This document shows positions 54,601 through 64,000 of a stretch of DNA of 64,000 nt, piece by piece. The stretch's first letter is position 1; each line of letters starts with the position of its first letter. The notes below the pieces were generated by a model. It was not told the origin of the DNA and did no database searches. It was given only the letters and a program-made list of their open reading frames with translations. The stretch comes from Branchiostoma floridae. Lineage: Eukaryota > Chordata > Leptocardii > Amphioxiformes > Branchiostomatidae. Both the position numbers and the translations under genes were made by a program. The DNA lies in NCBI RefSeq assembly GCF_000003815.2, contig NC_049990.1:2316572-2380571 (forward strand), read 5' to 3'.

Positions 54601-57600
54601 AAAGTCATGTTCATATTGGGCGTGAAATAAATCAAAGAACTTGAAGGTTAATTTTGACAAGTAACATTAATCAACTTCAGTAGCAGCAAGTTGTTATGTT
54701 ACAACTGAAAATAAGCATGTTTCTTCTCAATCCAATCTTACCATGTCAAAGAATAATTTATCATAGGTTTGGCTAGCAGCCACTTTCATACAGAGGTACA
54801 GAGGTTTTATTTCAAAGGTTCTCCACTTGTTATTTTTAAGTGAAAATTATTTCATAATTGTGCCCTGAGGCGCTCACACCCAAACATACGCCTACCGTCT
54901 GTTCACAAGTGCCCAGGTGTGATTCTACGTTTAGCACCTGTCGAAAGTCTGTCTGATTGTTCAACTGGAAGACTTTACGTCACCTGAATTCCATCAAACG
55001 TTACAATGATTTCAAGGACAATTAGATCAAGGACAAAAGACGATATGAGCTGTCAGAAAAATATTGTTGGCATAAATGCCTACAACAGCTGGAATATACA
55101 TAAATTTTTGAGAGGGACATAAGTGTCAAATATCAAAGTTGACATGATTTCAAATCTGTCAGATCAAGAACAACCGAGAGCAAAACGTTGTCAGAAAAAT
55201 ACCGCCATTGTGTGTGAGTCTCTCGTTGAAAGAAGGCCCTACAACAACAGCTGGTATGTACAGGTTTTTTTGAGGGGACAATAAGTGTCAAATGTCAATT
55301 CAAATTCCATCAAACCTCTATACACTTTCCAATGACTATGATGTCAAGGACAACTGACAATCATTGGTGAAAGACCATCATATCAGCTGGTATATGGGGA
55401 GTTCTTTCTTTTCTTTTGGTAGCAAAAATGTCAAATGTCAATCTGAATTTCATTTCATCAAAAAATGTTTACACAACAGCTGCCATTTGATGATGATGCC
55501 ATTAACAAGAGATACTTTTTTTTAGGACAGACTTTATGAAGGATATGACTTACTAAGAAATGTGATGGAAATTTGTATATGAGCCAGCCAATTGAAGTTC
55601 TCTTTGATAATGTCACTAAGGCAAAACTAAGATAGCAAATTCTTGTGGAATCTAGCTCCACCCAACAGCAATAATGTACTATCCCCATGTACACCAGGAC
55701 TGCACTAATGAGCAGTCCCTCAGCATCCTCCTCCTTTCATCTGTAATTCGATCCCTAACAGGGGAAATCGGCCCACACTGCAGTTTGATTGGCCAGCTTT
55801 GAAGTCCAAAATGGTTGGAAATGTCCCCAAATGGTAATCTCCCCAAATGCTAGTGTGAATCCTGCTCGACTGTTAGGTGCTATCAGGTCAGTCCTTTCTT
55901 ACGCCCACTGTTTGATGATATATAGAAATCAGCAGTGCATTGACTGGGGAGGAAATTGTTTCATATTGGGTTGACTGACCTGAGCTAAGGGTTCAAGAAA
56001 CTCACTCGTGCCACAAATCGGATTTGAACATCTCTGGACGAAAGTCTCACAATGTGAACTTTGCAAAGATATTGAAAGCTATAATCAGCCCAAACTTGAC
56101 AGTAGCACAATATTTGAGATTTGCTTTTGTCAGCCTTGAAAGCTAGGAAAAAAAGTGTTGTATTTCTGATAACTGTCATGAAAAATATGGGCCTGTCAAG
56201 TATCCAGAAACAACATTTTTCCTCGGGTGAGTCCACTGACAGAGCTGCATGGAAGCGTAGTGTGAAGACTAGCCGACTGCTGCCTACCCGTGTCAGGGAT
56301 CCCAACAGCAGTATAATCAAATAATGGATTTCTAAACGTATAACTATTGTCTTGTATGCCAGTGTGGACCCAATGGACAGAGCCGCTTTGAAGCGCAATG
56401 TTAAGACTAGCTGACTGCTGCCTACACTGTACCTATGTCAGGGATCCCAGCAGCACTATAATCAAATACTAGATAATACTACTACTACCATTTTTTCTAG
56501 GTCTTTTGAATAATTCACCATTTTCTTACATCCCTTACCAGCAGTTAACCTAAAAAAAGGCTAGAGTTGGCAGTCTTTTTCCTAGGAACCGTCAAGTAAC
56601 AAGCAAAATTTTTTTCTAGGACTTTTGAATAATTCACGGCGTGTCATCAACGGTCAGCTGTGACTTGTGGGTCCTCTTGGCTGACCTCCGAGTGACCCCG
56701 CATGGCCAGACGTTTCACGCTACGCCGTGCTCAATCACCGAACCTAACACTTCTGCCAACGCCGAATCAAAGAGCCCCTACACTAGCCCAACACTTGCTC
56801 TATAGAACCAACACGGCGTCAAAGGGACACCGCACAAAGGATTGTTAATCAAAGCATTACATTACGTACCTCTGCTTACACAACCTGAAAATTTGTGGAG
56901 TGATCGAAAATCTTAAGTCTGAATGTACAAAAAGTTGTGGTCAAACCTGTACAAGAAGACCGCTTAGATGACAATGAAAAAACTGGTCTTTGTGGACAGG
57001 TGGTCACTATTGACAAGATTCTTAATGCTTATGTGTTAATGGGTAAAAGGTCATCAAAAAGTCAAGTCAAATTGGCCAGGAGGTCCTTGTAGATGTGGTC
57101 AGTTGTATAGGTTTGACTGCATTTCCGAAATGAAATCACCTTCGTTTTTGAGAAATTTTATAACAAATTTCTACAAAGAAGAGTACAAACCTAGTTGTCG
57201 TAGGGTGTTTGCCTTTTCCATAAGATACCTAGTTATAACCTATGTTTTTTAGAAATTAAGAGTACAAACCTAGCTGTCGTAGGGTGTTAACCTTGTGTAT
57301 AAGAAACCTTATAACCGATGTTTTCTAGAAAGAGTACTAACCTAGCTGTCGTAAGGTGTTTGCCTTGTGTATAAGAAACCTTATAATAAATGTATTCTGA
57401 AAAGAAGAGTACAAACCTAGCTGTCATAAGGTGTTTGCCTTGTTTATAAGAAACCTAATAACAAATGTTTTCTATAAAGAATAGAACTAACCTAGCTGTC
57501 GTAGGGTGTTTGCCTTGACAGAAGCTGACGGGTTTTCCACCAAGATCTGCTCGTACGCTTCCTTAGCCTGCTTGAGCTTGTGCTGAAGGAACAACAAGTG

Positions 57601-58238
57601 AAAGTTTAAGTACATCTTCCATTTCAACATAAACTGGAACCATTTCATACTTTCTCAAATGTGCAACCAGTATGAATACATTGCAAGGTGGTGGATGCTA
57701 CCTGAAATGTCTGACCAAATCTAACAAGTTGCTTAAGTATCTGTTAGCTTGCGTTTCTCATCAGATGTCTAACCTACATCGGGGAGTTTGATCACAAGTT
57801 TGAACTAAAGTTACAGCTCAATGCAGACAGAACTACATCTTTACTTGATAATCTGACCAATCCTTATCTGTATCTTCTATTAAAAAAATAAGTGAAATCA
57901 AGGAGAGTACGAATAAGGTACCTGTAGCTTTTCCTTCCAACATGAACAAACTACTTACAGACATTTTGTCCCATGTGAAACCAGTTTGACCGTAAGTTAC
58001 AACAAAAAGTACAAGCTACAACTGTCTTGTGAGATATAATCTGTTAGAAATAAAACACATCTAATAGATTTAGGTTTACAATTATGCTTCAGCCAAATTA
58101 GCTGATAGTACAATGCAGCTTTGCTACTAACTTGCTTTTATAGCCTAACAGTGTGCATACAGTCATAAAACTAGCGGATACAAAAAACATGAGTTCAACT
58201 CACCTGTATCTCAAATAGATGTGCTATATGGAAGCGAA
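39679..58238 (-). CDS. KDM6A: KDM6A/UTX histone H3K27 demethylase, all but the N-terminus (20 exons)
   Basis: Nuclear Fe(II)/2-oxoglutarate demethylase of H3K27me3/me2 in MLL3/4 complexes. Exons in gene order: 58238-58204, 57582-57492, 53047-52918, 52279-52181, 51824-51658, 51131-51047, 50597-50351, 49706-49551, 49091-47544, 46967-46791, 46418-46284, 45880-45810, 45389-45272, 44582-44483, 44137-44023, 43465-43321, 42786-42602, 41940-41814, 40670-40509, 39714-39679. Phases agree; 1308 residues. First come TPRs ([29 protein letters not shown]), then a Ser/Asn/Pro-rich linker mostly in one 1548-bp exon, ending [18 protein letters not shown] as in human. The JmjC domain has iron ligands HQE (after SRTPG) and the histidine of [12 protein letters not shown]. 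The C-terminal zinc domain has HYCVDCE and HCLDCARK. It ends [11 protein letters not shown]. The first in-window exon ([11 protein letters not shown]) equals about residue 206 of human UTX. UTX versus UTY/JMJD3: TPRs exclude JMJD3. Confidence 0.97.
39986..40158. mobile_element. MITE family A, copy d
   Basis: TAATCTCCAGGCAGATTTAC at the left, GTAGGATAGGCTCGGAGATT at the right, with GCATAAGACAGTTTCAAAGC and CAGCTTTTGATACTATCTTA inside. The flanks are not a perfect duplication. It lies in the last KDM6A intron. Confidence 0.82.
40166..40265 (-). repeat. Possible LINE 3' tail fragment
   Basis: CCTTATTGCACAACAATTGT and GGTACAACGTATGGC match the copy at 15452-15525. Confidence 0.55.
40706..40742 (-). 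repeat. Partial copy of KDM6A exon 19, acceptor edge
   Basis: The minus strand reads a CAG acceptor then codons [11 protein letters not shown], identical in protein to the start of the true exon (40670). Confidence 0.88.
41176..41813 (-). repeat. Array of KDM6A exon 18 donor-edge copies (6)
   Basis: CACCTCACAGTCGACACAGT with TAGTGTGCCACCTCG recurs at about 41176, 41301, 41401, 41486, 41606 and 41691 before the true exon edge at 41814. Long copies hold codons for [18 protein letters not shown] and the donor; short ones only [11 protein letters not shown]-like sequence. They are joined by AT-rich linkers with TAATGATTACTAATTAGTTA. Confidence 0.93.
42083..42215 (+). repeat. Dispersed repeat of unknown class, copy 2
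   Basis: GATTTTGGAAGCGGTCAGAC and CACTAGTTTTCGTCAGTGAC match 30926-31060. Confidence 0.75.
43177..43213 (-). repeat. Partial copy of KDM6A exon 16, internal part
   Basis: CCCAGTGCACACAGCCAGCG and TTGACCCAGACCAT match 43331-43364 of the true exon, encoding [11 protein letters not shown] with the iron-binding histidine. Confidence 0.85.
44682..44860 (-). repeat. Two partial copies of KDM6A exon 14, acceptor edge
   Basis: GTGCCCAACATGGCTCAGAC (44682) and GTGCCCCACATGGCTCAGGC (44814) precede TGTTACTCGC(A/G)GACACAACCT, as at the true exon edge (44547-44582). Related linker sequence (GGGCCCACTACTGACA) repeats on to about 45060. Confidence 0.85.
47032..47130 (-). repeat. Partial copy of KDM6A exon 10, acceptor edge
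   Basis: The complement encodes [20 protein letters not shown] and VPIAVVRG, identical to the true exon (46967), with its acceptor. It diverges at RGL. The copy is almost base-identical, so it is recent. Confidence 0.92.
50195..50290 (-). repeat. Dispersed repeat of unknown class, copy 3
   Basis: AGCGTCACTGACGAAAGACC, TGAAACGTCTGACCATTTCC and AAAATCATATCCAATTGCTT are the reverse complements of phrases at 30926-31000. A fainter relative is near 57695-57735. Confidence 0.7.
51546..51577 (-). repeat. Partial copy of the KDM6A exon 5 donor edge
   Basis: AGTTGAAATGCCTACTTTTA followed by CTATTTACT repeats 51637-51664, covering the donor and about three codons. Confidence 0.65.
52557..52757 (-). 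repeat. Two partial copies of KDM6A exon 3, donor edge
   Basis: CTTCCCAGGAAGTACCAGGA (52558) and CTTTCTAGGAAGTACCAGGA (52731) repeat the end of exon 3 (codons SWYFLGR). Intron sequence is copied too (GGGGGTGTCATACC, TTTAACA.GCATTCACTG), so the unit is about 175 bp. Confidence 0.85.
53108..53496 (-). repeat. Five partial copies of KDM6A exon 3, acceptor edge
   Basis: AACTGTCACCAGCGATGTGG followed by TGCATCCAGCCTG occurs near 53107, 53180, 53288, 53366 and 53465 and in the true exon edge at about 53020-53050. Each carries the acceptor and codons [13 protein letters not shown]. The linkers are CAAA- and CAACAA-rich. Confidence 0.93.
53500..54014. other. KDM6A intron, nothing recognised
   Basis: No further repeat or gene seen. 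Confidence 0.4.
54015..54387. mobile_element. MITE with CAGGG(A/T)TCGAAATAC ends
   Basis: CAGGGATCGAAATAC at the left and GTATTTCGAACCCTG at the right, flanked by GCCAT on both sides (54010-54014, 54388-54392). The interior has repeated (A)ATTGCA(A/G)-type phrases. 373 bp, non-coding. Confidence 0.85.
54960..55460. repeat. Degenerate tandem repeat
   Basis: Three diverged units share ATTTCAAGGACAA or similar, a GTCAGAAAAATA phrase, CAACAGCTGG(A/T)AT, and AAGTGTCAAAT(A/G)TCAA. Confidence 0.6.
57183..57491 (-). repeat. Four partial copies of KDM6A exon 2, donor edge
   Basis: ACCTAGCTGTCGTAGGGTGT with (T)TGCCTTGT recurs near 57190, 57270, 57341 and 57415; the true exon edge is at 57492. Each holds codons KANTLRQLG plus donor, followed by ATAAGAAACCTTATAAC linkers. 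Unit about 75-80 bp. Confidence 0.92.
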
Positions 58239-58670
58239 CTGTGAACGGAAAGAGAAACAGATGTTAATAAAATTCTCAGAAATAATTCAACAACCCTCGT
58301 TATTGGTTAATGTAATAAACTATGGTTCTTTTCCAGACAAAATGAACCTGTACAAAGCACAAATCTTTTGTGGGAAGAGGAAATAAAACGAAGCACAAGA
58401 TCATGTTTTGTCTCATAATGTCCAATTTTAGAAACAAAATGTTGCCCTAAATAAGTACATCTATTTGTGGTGACATTCTGAAAAAGAAGCGATTGATAAT
58501 GTTTTGACTAGTATAGTCAAATCTTAAAATCAATTCATTACGATATAAGTGCTATTGTATATTTGCAGTAATTTTTCATTTAGGGAACAATAACTAGTTA
58601 TTATTTTGTCTAGCATTCACTAACTTTAGACAGAAGGCATTGCCCTTTCAGCATTATTTTTTAAATCAGG

Positions 58671-58978
58671 GCTAGGAAAAAAAAATGTTGTGTTTCCTGT
58701 TTCCATCCTGAAAAAAATAGGGTCAGTATATATTACTATACAGGTGCACAAGATAAACTGAAATGCATGAGGACACTTGTCTTTCAATGTCAAACTTAAA
58801 TGTTGTGCATCATAGATACATTTAGTAGATAGGACAAGCAGTGTTTTTACTTCAATAGCAAGCAGGCTGAATAAAAATTCTGACTGGAAGCTATGTGACT
58901 CCACTGCCCACCCAAAAAAAGTCTAGGGTTGGCAGGTTTTTGGTCGGGAAACAGGAAACACAACATTTTTTTCCTAGG
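58671..58978. mobile_element. Foldback/MITE in a KDM6A intron
   Basis: CTAGGAAAAAAAAATGTTGT with GTTTCCTGTTTCC at the left and its inverse (GGAAACAGGAAACACAACAT, TTTTTTTCCTAG) at the right. A smaller relative spans about 56140-56225 (CTAGGAAAAAAAGTGTTGTA and ACAACATTTTTCCT). Confidence 0.75.
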
Positions 58979-59564
58979 CGTAACCGAACCAACACACTGG
59001 CTTGTTTTAGCCCTCCAGAACAAAGCCCACAGAGGGTATGCATAGCAGATGAGGACTTTATTGTGGCCTGACCTGAATGAAATGAGCCATGTAATAACGC
59101 CAGCATCCCGCCTTACAATTCATACGCACAGGTTTCACCTACACTGTTTATCATAACATAAGCAGGTTCTAAAATAGCTAGATAAGCATGATAAATTGTA
59201 TTAGGTAAAATAATTTCCATTATGGAAGAAATGTCAATTTTGGGTGTGCCTTCCTTTTCTCTAAAATGGTTTTTGAGCGACCTATCAACACTGCAAAAAA
59301 TTGTTCTATCTGAAAAAGGCTTTAGCATGTTTGGGAATAATGTAATCATTTGGATTTTACTTTTTTTTTGCTAAAATTGAGATGAACAATATGTGACATC
59401 CCGACAATAAGAAATGATCAGCTCCGCACATGAATACATTAGGGAGATATGCCCAGGGAAGCAAGATAAATTGCTTGTTACAATATGCAAATCCTTCTCT
59501 TATTCCACATCAAAGCATTTTCATTTCAAAATGCTGCAACACTGAAATCTGTATCTCTCACATA

Positions 59565-61600
59565 TTGTGCAGACTCTTGTTGGGGAAAAAGACAGTTAAT
59601 TTGAGGAAATCTTGCATGAATTTCGAGAAAAATTTTAACCAAGCAAAAGATGCCACCACAACATCCCCCATGACAGTTACTGACACTCCCCTGCCTTCCA
59701 TGAATACAGTGAAACCTGTCTATAGGGGTCACTCAAGGGACTGACCAAATTTGGCCCCTATGGGCAGGTGGCCCCTATAGGCAGTATAGCCAAAAAGGTA
59801 CATTTCACCACAAGCAATAAGTGACAAGGCATTCAGCTTCCACTGAGATACTGAGTATTTATTGACATATTATTAAGGTTATACATTTAAACTAAATATG
59901 AGTTTAAAACAAACAGTTTAATCAAATAGATTTGTATTAACTACTACTGCTCCCTTATTTCTGTATAGTCAAAATGTCATTAGCTATTAACAGAGAAGAC
60001 AGTGTACTATTATTAGACATTAACACTAATCTGAGTCCGACCGACACCTGCTCCGAAATCAGCCGCTAGTTGACGGGGGGACTTGCCGTTCTCGGAACAC
60101 CGAATGCATGACCAACGTCAATGCGTGTCCCTCGGGAGTCGAAGCCTTCGACATCGTATTTCTGAGTCAAAACTGACAGACATTTGCTTGGTTCTCTTGT
60201 CATTTATACAGTTAGAATTGTCTGAACACGAAGTCAGCGCCGCCATTTTCCTTTGTTCCTCGATCTGACTTTTCTGGGTAGCTTGGGTCACAGCGCGAGT
60301 CTTCGGCAACTTTGCCAATCGAATAAACAAATCGTGTAAATTCCGCTAGTTGCCGGCAAAAATTAGACGTTCAATCACTGCTGATCACAAGTTCATAATC
60401 ATTTCTAAACATCAAAACGCCACAAAAACTTTCACTTGTTCAGGAAGGCTCGGCTTGACTTGTCTGCATGCGCCATTATGCCAAGGTGGTCACGTCGAAA
60501 TAAAACTGTCTCTACGTAGGCTTATTTCTTTGACAAAAATCCAACTTCGTCTAGTTCTGACATAAATAACGTTGATTTAATTGATTCTTATCGTTTTTAT
60601 ACCATAATCACCGTATTTTGTGCTATAAATCAGAATTCTTGTTACCACATTTTACCTTGGCAAAAATGGAGTCGTCCACTGACCCCAATTGACCTTGTTT
60701 ATCTGCTGAGGCGGCGCCATCTTGGAAAATTTACGCAAATACAATTCCGATATTTTTGGCCCGCGGAATACGAAAATTAGACCAGCGTACATGGATTTCA
60801 AGAGCCTATAACATCAGATACATGAACGGACGGTCTACTTGTAAAATCTGTCCATATATTCTTTCAGTCTGCACAGAAATGACGATGTAGAAAAGGGTAG
60901 AGTGCAAAGACTGTCGAGAAAAATGCCAACAACACGTTGGTGGAAAAACTTCGCATAAAATCACATAATTTTGTAAAATGTTTATTTATTCAATGTTTCC
61001 TTCGTAAATCGTCCAAGTTGAGCCTACATTTTGCTGATGTAGTGCAGAAATTGAAAAAAAGTGAACCCCGCGTGGGTTTTAGCGCGGCGTAACGCGGCCG
61101 GCCAGTCGCGCCGGTGACCGCTATCGGCAGTGTTGGCATAGCGGCCGGACTGAAAATCGGCTGGCCGCGACCGCATTCGACAGGTGACCGCTATAGACTA
61201 TTTCTTAATGCTTACGTCAATGGGAAAAATCCAAGGGACCGGCAAAAAGTGACCGCAATGGCCAGGTGGCCCCTATACTCAGGTGACCCCTAATGCAGGT
61301 TTCACTGTACATGCAAAAGGTGCAGACTCTGGTTTGACTTAGAGAGAAAGAGGGTTAATTTATGGACACCTTGCAGGAATTGAGAAAAAAATTTTACTGC
61401 CATAACCATACAACATCCCCCATGACAGTTACCGATCCTCCCCTGTATTCCATTAATACATGCAAATTAGTCAGACTCTGGTATGAGTGTAAAAGGGTTG
61501 ATTTCAGGGAACCTTGCACAAATTTAGAGAAAATTTTGGCAATCACAACATCCCCACGATAGTTACTGATCCTCCCCTGCCTTCCATTAATACATGCATC
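59565..61600. repeat. 140-bp minisatellite split by a transposon
   Basis: Three units begin with GTGCAGACTCT / GTCAGACTCTGG (59567, 61320, about 61468) and end with CATGACAGTTAC and CTCCCCTG(C/T)(C/A)TTCCAT. The first unit is interrupted near its end by the element at 59707-61307. Confidence 0.85.
59707..61307. mobile_element. 1.6-kb DNA transposon with TA target duplication
   Basis: Ends CAGTGAAACCTG at both sides (inverted), then AGGGGTCAC on each, and inner repeats CAGGTGGCCCCTAT near both termini. TA flanks it (59705-59706, 61308-61309). Intact sister units of the host minisatellite read AATACATGCA without the element. No transposase recognised; superfamily uncertain. The interior has CpG-rich segments (GCCGCCATTTTCC, GGCGGCGCCATCTTGG). 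Confidence 0.9.
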
Positions 61601-61737
61601 AGGAGGAGCCAGGCTGAGTATTAAAGGGGAGGGAAGACAAATTGACTATGTACAGAGAGTAAAACAGGGTTGCACACCGCTGGAGCTCCACTGCGCAGGC
61701 CCACATTAGATAGGCAGACAGAAACGGGGTCACCCCT

Positions 61738-62340
61738 GAGCACTGTCCTCCTTTCTAGGGTGCATGTCTTCTGCTGAAGTCTTACAGGAGGGTCTGCATG
61801 CTCTTTTACGATTTCCTACTTTGATTTCCCGTATTTGATAGGTTCGTGTAATTTGTAGTGAGGAGACCCAATTGTGTGTAATTGCCTTCCTTGATTTTAG
61901 CGTAATACGTAGGGTGTGTTCCAATGTCCTCCTTTCTGGGGTGCATGTCAATGTAGAAGTCTTACAGGAGGGTCTGCATGCTCTTTTCTATAAAGCGTAG
62001 TCGGGATATTTGGATTTCTCGTAATTTGTAGGAATAGCCATCTTATTCACATAATTCGACACAAGGAGAGGTTTCAGAGTAATGCGTGGGGTGTTGGAAT
62101 TCAGCGTCATGTTTTGCCTGTTGTTTGTGACCTTCAGAAAATGTTTTAGAATTTTTTTATCAGTAAGTGCAAAAAGGTGGGGTGTGTCAATCTAGCATGC
62201 TTTTTGCCGAAGAAAGACGTTGTCAACCTATTTTCATTTCCCATATTTGGTAGGGGAGGCCATCTTGTTCGTGTAATTTGTGGCCAGGTGACCCAATTTT
62301 AGTGTAATACGTGGGGTGGTTGAATTCAGCGTACAGTGTT
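61738..62340. repeat. Tandem repeat, unit about 180-190 bp
   Basis: GTCCTCCTTTCT(A/G)GGGTGCATG, GAAGTCTTACAGGAGGGTCT and GTAAT(A/G)CGT(A/G)GGGTG recur at about 61744 and 61926; a more diverged unit extends to 62340. Confidence 0.8.
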
Positions 62341-64000
62341 GTGTGTACCCCCATACAGACCCTCTTATATAAGGAAAGGTACAGCAAGGTCATGGCTACG
62401 CATCATAAGAATAACTGAAAGTCTTGCAAGGATTTTGTGACCTTCAGAAGATATTTTAGAATTTTTCTTTTTTTTCCAGGAAGTACAATTAGGTGGTGGC
62501 ATCAGGCATTCAATTTCTCATCCATAGAGGGAAAGGACCTGTACATTATGCATGCACTTCTAAAAAAAAAAAGGAATTTTTGAAGGGGCACTCACTAACT
62601 CGCTCACTAATAAGGAGCAAGAATATATTATTGATGCGACTGACTTCTGAAAGGTTTTTACAACATTAAGAATTTTCTTTATTCAGGATTTAGTTCTTCC
62701 AGTGCAATAAATCTTGTACCTGGGGAGCAAGTTTCGTGAGCTCACTTGTACAAGTTGTAGGACGTAAGGCACCATAGGTCATAAGAGCACATCTTTAAGG
62801 TGGGAGAAGGCTTTTAAGGAGCAGGTAGATGTGCCTAGATCTTACGTCTCAGTTATTTACTTCAGTGCAATAAATGTTATGACAGTGTCCTTGTATCTGG
62901 GGCAACCTTTTAGGGTTCATGGATTCATTCCTTTCAAGGTAATAAATACTAAGACAGTCCTTAGTAAAGAGACAGATTGTCTAGGAAATGACTGAAGGGC
63001 AGAAAGGTGTTGATTTATCTGACTTGATAAGAAAAAAAAGAATATACCCAAAGTCATCACATTCTATTTCTAGTGCATTTAATGTCAATGTGGTGCCTCT
63101 ACATAATGGATTCAGTCTTTAGAGTATACTCAAGGACAAGAAAAGATGGTTTTGACATTTAGGCAACTTTCCTTGTTATCCTTAAATTTACATTTGCAAA
63201 TAAATCACTGTGTACATATCCAAACCATCGTTGTCGTTTGAATCAACGATCCTCTTATTTTAAGAAAAATAACGACAAAATAAAAGATGACACATTTCTA
63301 GGGTGGCTCTTTCAATTGCAAATTTTTCTTCATTCCATTACTTATTATACACTGCAATTCTGGTATGATTTAATTGATGTTCCCGACTTCCCAGTTTCCA
63401 TTATGTTTTCATGAATATTCTGGGACTGTGGGTCGTCTGGGGACAAAATAATTCATAGCTCCGGGTTCTCAACAGGAAACAAATCAATACATCTGAATAA
63501 GAGAAACTGTATTTTATTCGATTTCTGTGTGTTTGTTTAATTCATGGCTTTTTACTAGGAAATGCATCAATATGTTTAAATAAGGTAAACTGGATCGGAA
63601 TTTTAATTTGATTTCTGTGTGTTTGTTTAATTCATGTATGCTCAATGTATCTTGGTTTCACATTGGATATGTTTGGTTATTTTGTTACCATTATACTCAG
63701 AGCTCCCTTGGAAATAAGTTTCAATATTACCAGCTATCCTTCAGTGTGCTAAAAAGATATCTTTTGGGCACCAAATATGTAATACTTAGTAACAGGGTTA
63801 GACCATGTGAAGAAGTTTAAGGAATGATAAAATTCTCTTGCCATTTTTGAAAAACTTCACATAAATTTTTTTTGTTCGTACAGGTATGTCAAATAAAAGT
63901 ACACGTATGTCAAATAAAAATACCAGAGCTATTGAAAGCTACATTAGTGAGAAACTTTCCAATCGAAATCTCATACTTTTAATATTATGTTCTCAATACA
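62341..64000. other. KDM6A upstream intron, degenerate repeats only
   Basis: No KDM6A exon recognised. CAGTGCAATAAAT recurs at about 62699 and 62863. A direct duplication of about 115 bp lies at 63487-63640 (GATTTCTGTGTGTTTGTTTA twice). Confidence 0.5.

Noticed and set aside
60118-60330. Small frame inside the 1.6-kb transposon
   Set aside because: No similarity to a transposase or other family that I can name.
1-64000. Retroviral, LTR, Polinton-like or toxin fossils; CRISPR arrays; bacterial operons
   Set aside because: No reverse transcriptase, integrase, capsid, LTR pair or spacer array was recognised anywhere; the gene structure is eukaryotic throughout.
58240-64000. N-terminal KDM6A exons
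   Set aside because: I looked on the minus strand for the TPR segments that precede [11 protein letters not shown] in UTX and saw none; they are probably beyond the window.

Overview
The window looks like nuclear DNA of an invertebrate chordate, most likely a cephalochordate (amphioxus, Branchiostoma). I infer this from three things: intron-rich animal genes with GT-AG junctions, a KDM6/UTX protein close to the vertebrate one, and introns crowded with minisatellites, MITEs and tRNA-derived SINEs. There is one assembly gap (17756-18126). I recognised no retroviral, LTR or other capsid-bearing element.

Layout. (1) 948-3131, minus: a one-exon TRIM2/TRIM3-like gene (RING, two B-boxes, coiled coil, filamin repeat, NHL propeller). 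(2) 3750-15867, minus: ten exons of a CLCA-family secreted protein, from signal peptide through HEWGH protease motif into the VWA domain. It stops in mid-VWA, so the rest is either lost or lies off the left edge with the TRIM gene sitting in its intron. (3) 15.9-26.9 kb: intergenic DNA with an array of U4 snRNA genes (four full copies and one 5'-truncated, minus strand, unit about 922 bp), a tRNA-Thr(CGT) gene at 23466-23537, and several DNA transposons. (4) 27809-37213, plus: an 11-exon receptor tyrosine kinase with about 17 leucine-rich repeats, one membrane span and a kinase domain whose catalytic loop reads HGD instead of HRD; 1036 residues when spliced. (5) 39679-58238, minus: twenty exons (1308 residues) of KDM6A/UTX, the H3K27 demethylase, from its middle TPRs to the stop codon. 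Exons for roughly the first 200 residues lie beyond the right edge or were not recognised.

The strongest signals are the U4 cluster and a pattern in all three intron-containing genes. Many exon edges are copied into the neighbouring intron, from one copy to seven, each carrying a piece of coding sequence with its splice site. These resemble the splice-site-spanning intronic minisatellites that I recall being reported for amphioxus genes as 'mirages'. Several transposons can be bounded exactly because an unoccupied paralogous copy of the target site lies nearby.

The protein genes are unrelated in function (ubiquitin ligase, secreted protease/VWA protein, receptor kinase, histone demethylase). 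Their arrangement is ordinary animal gene neighbourhood, not an operon.
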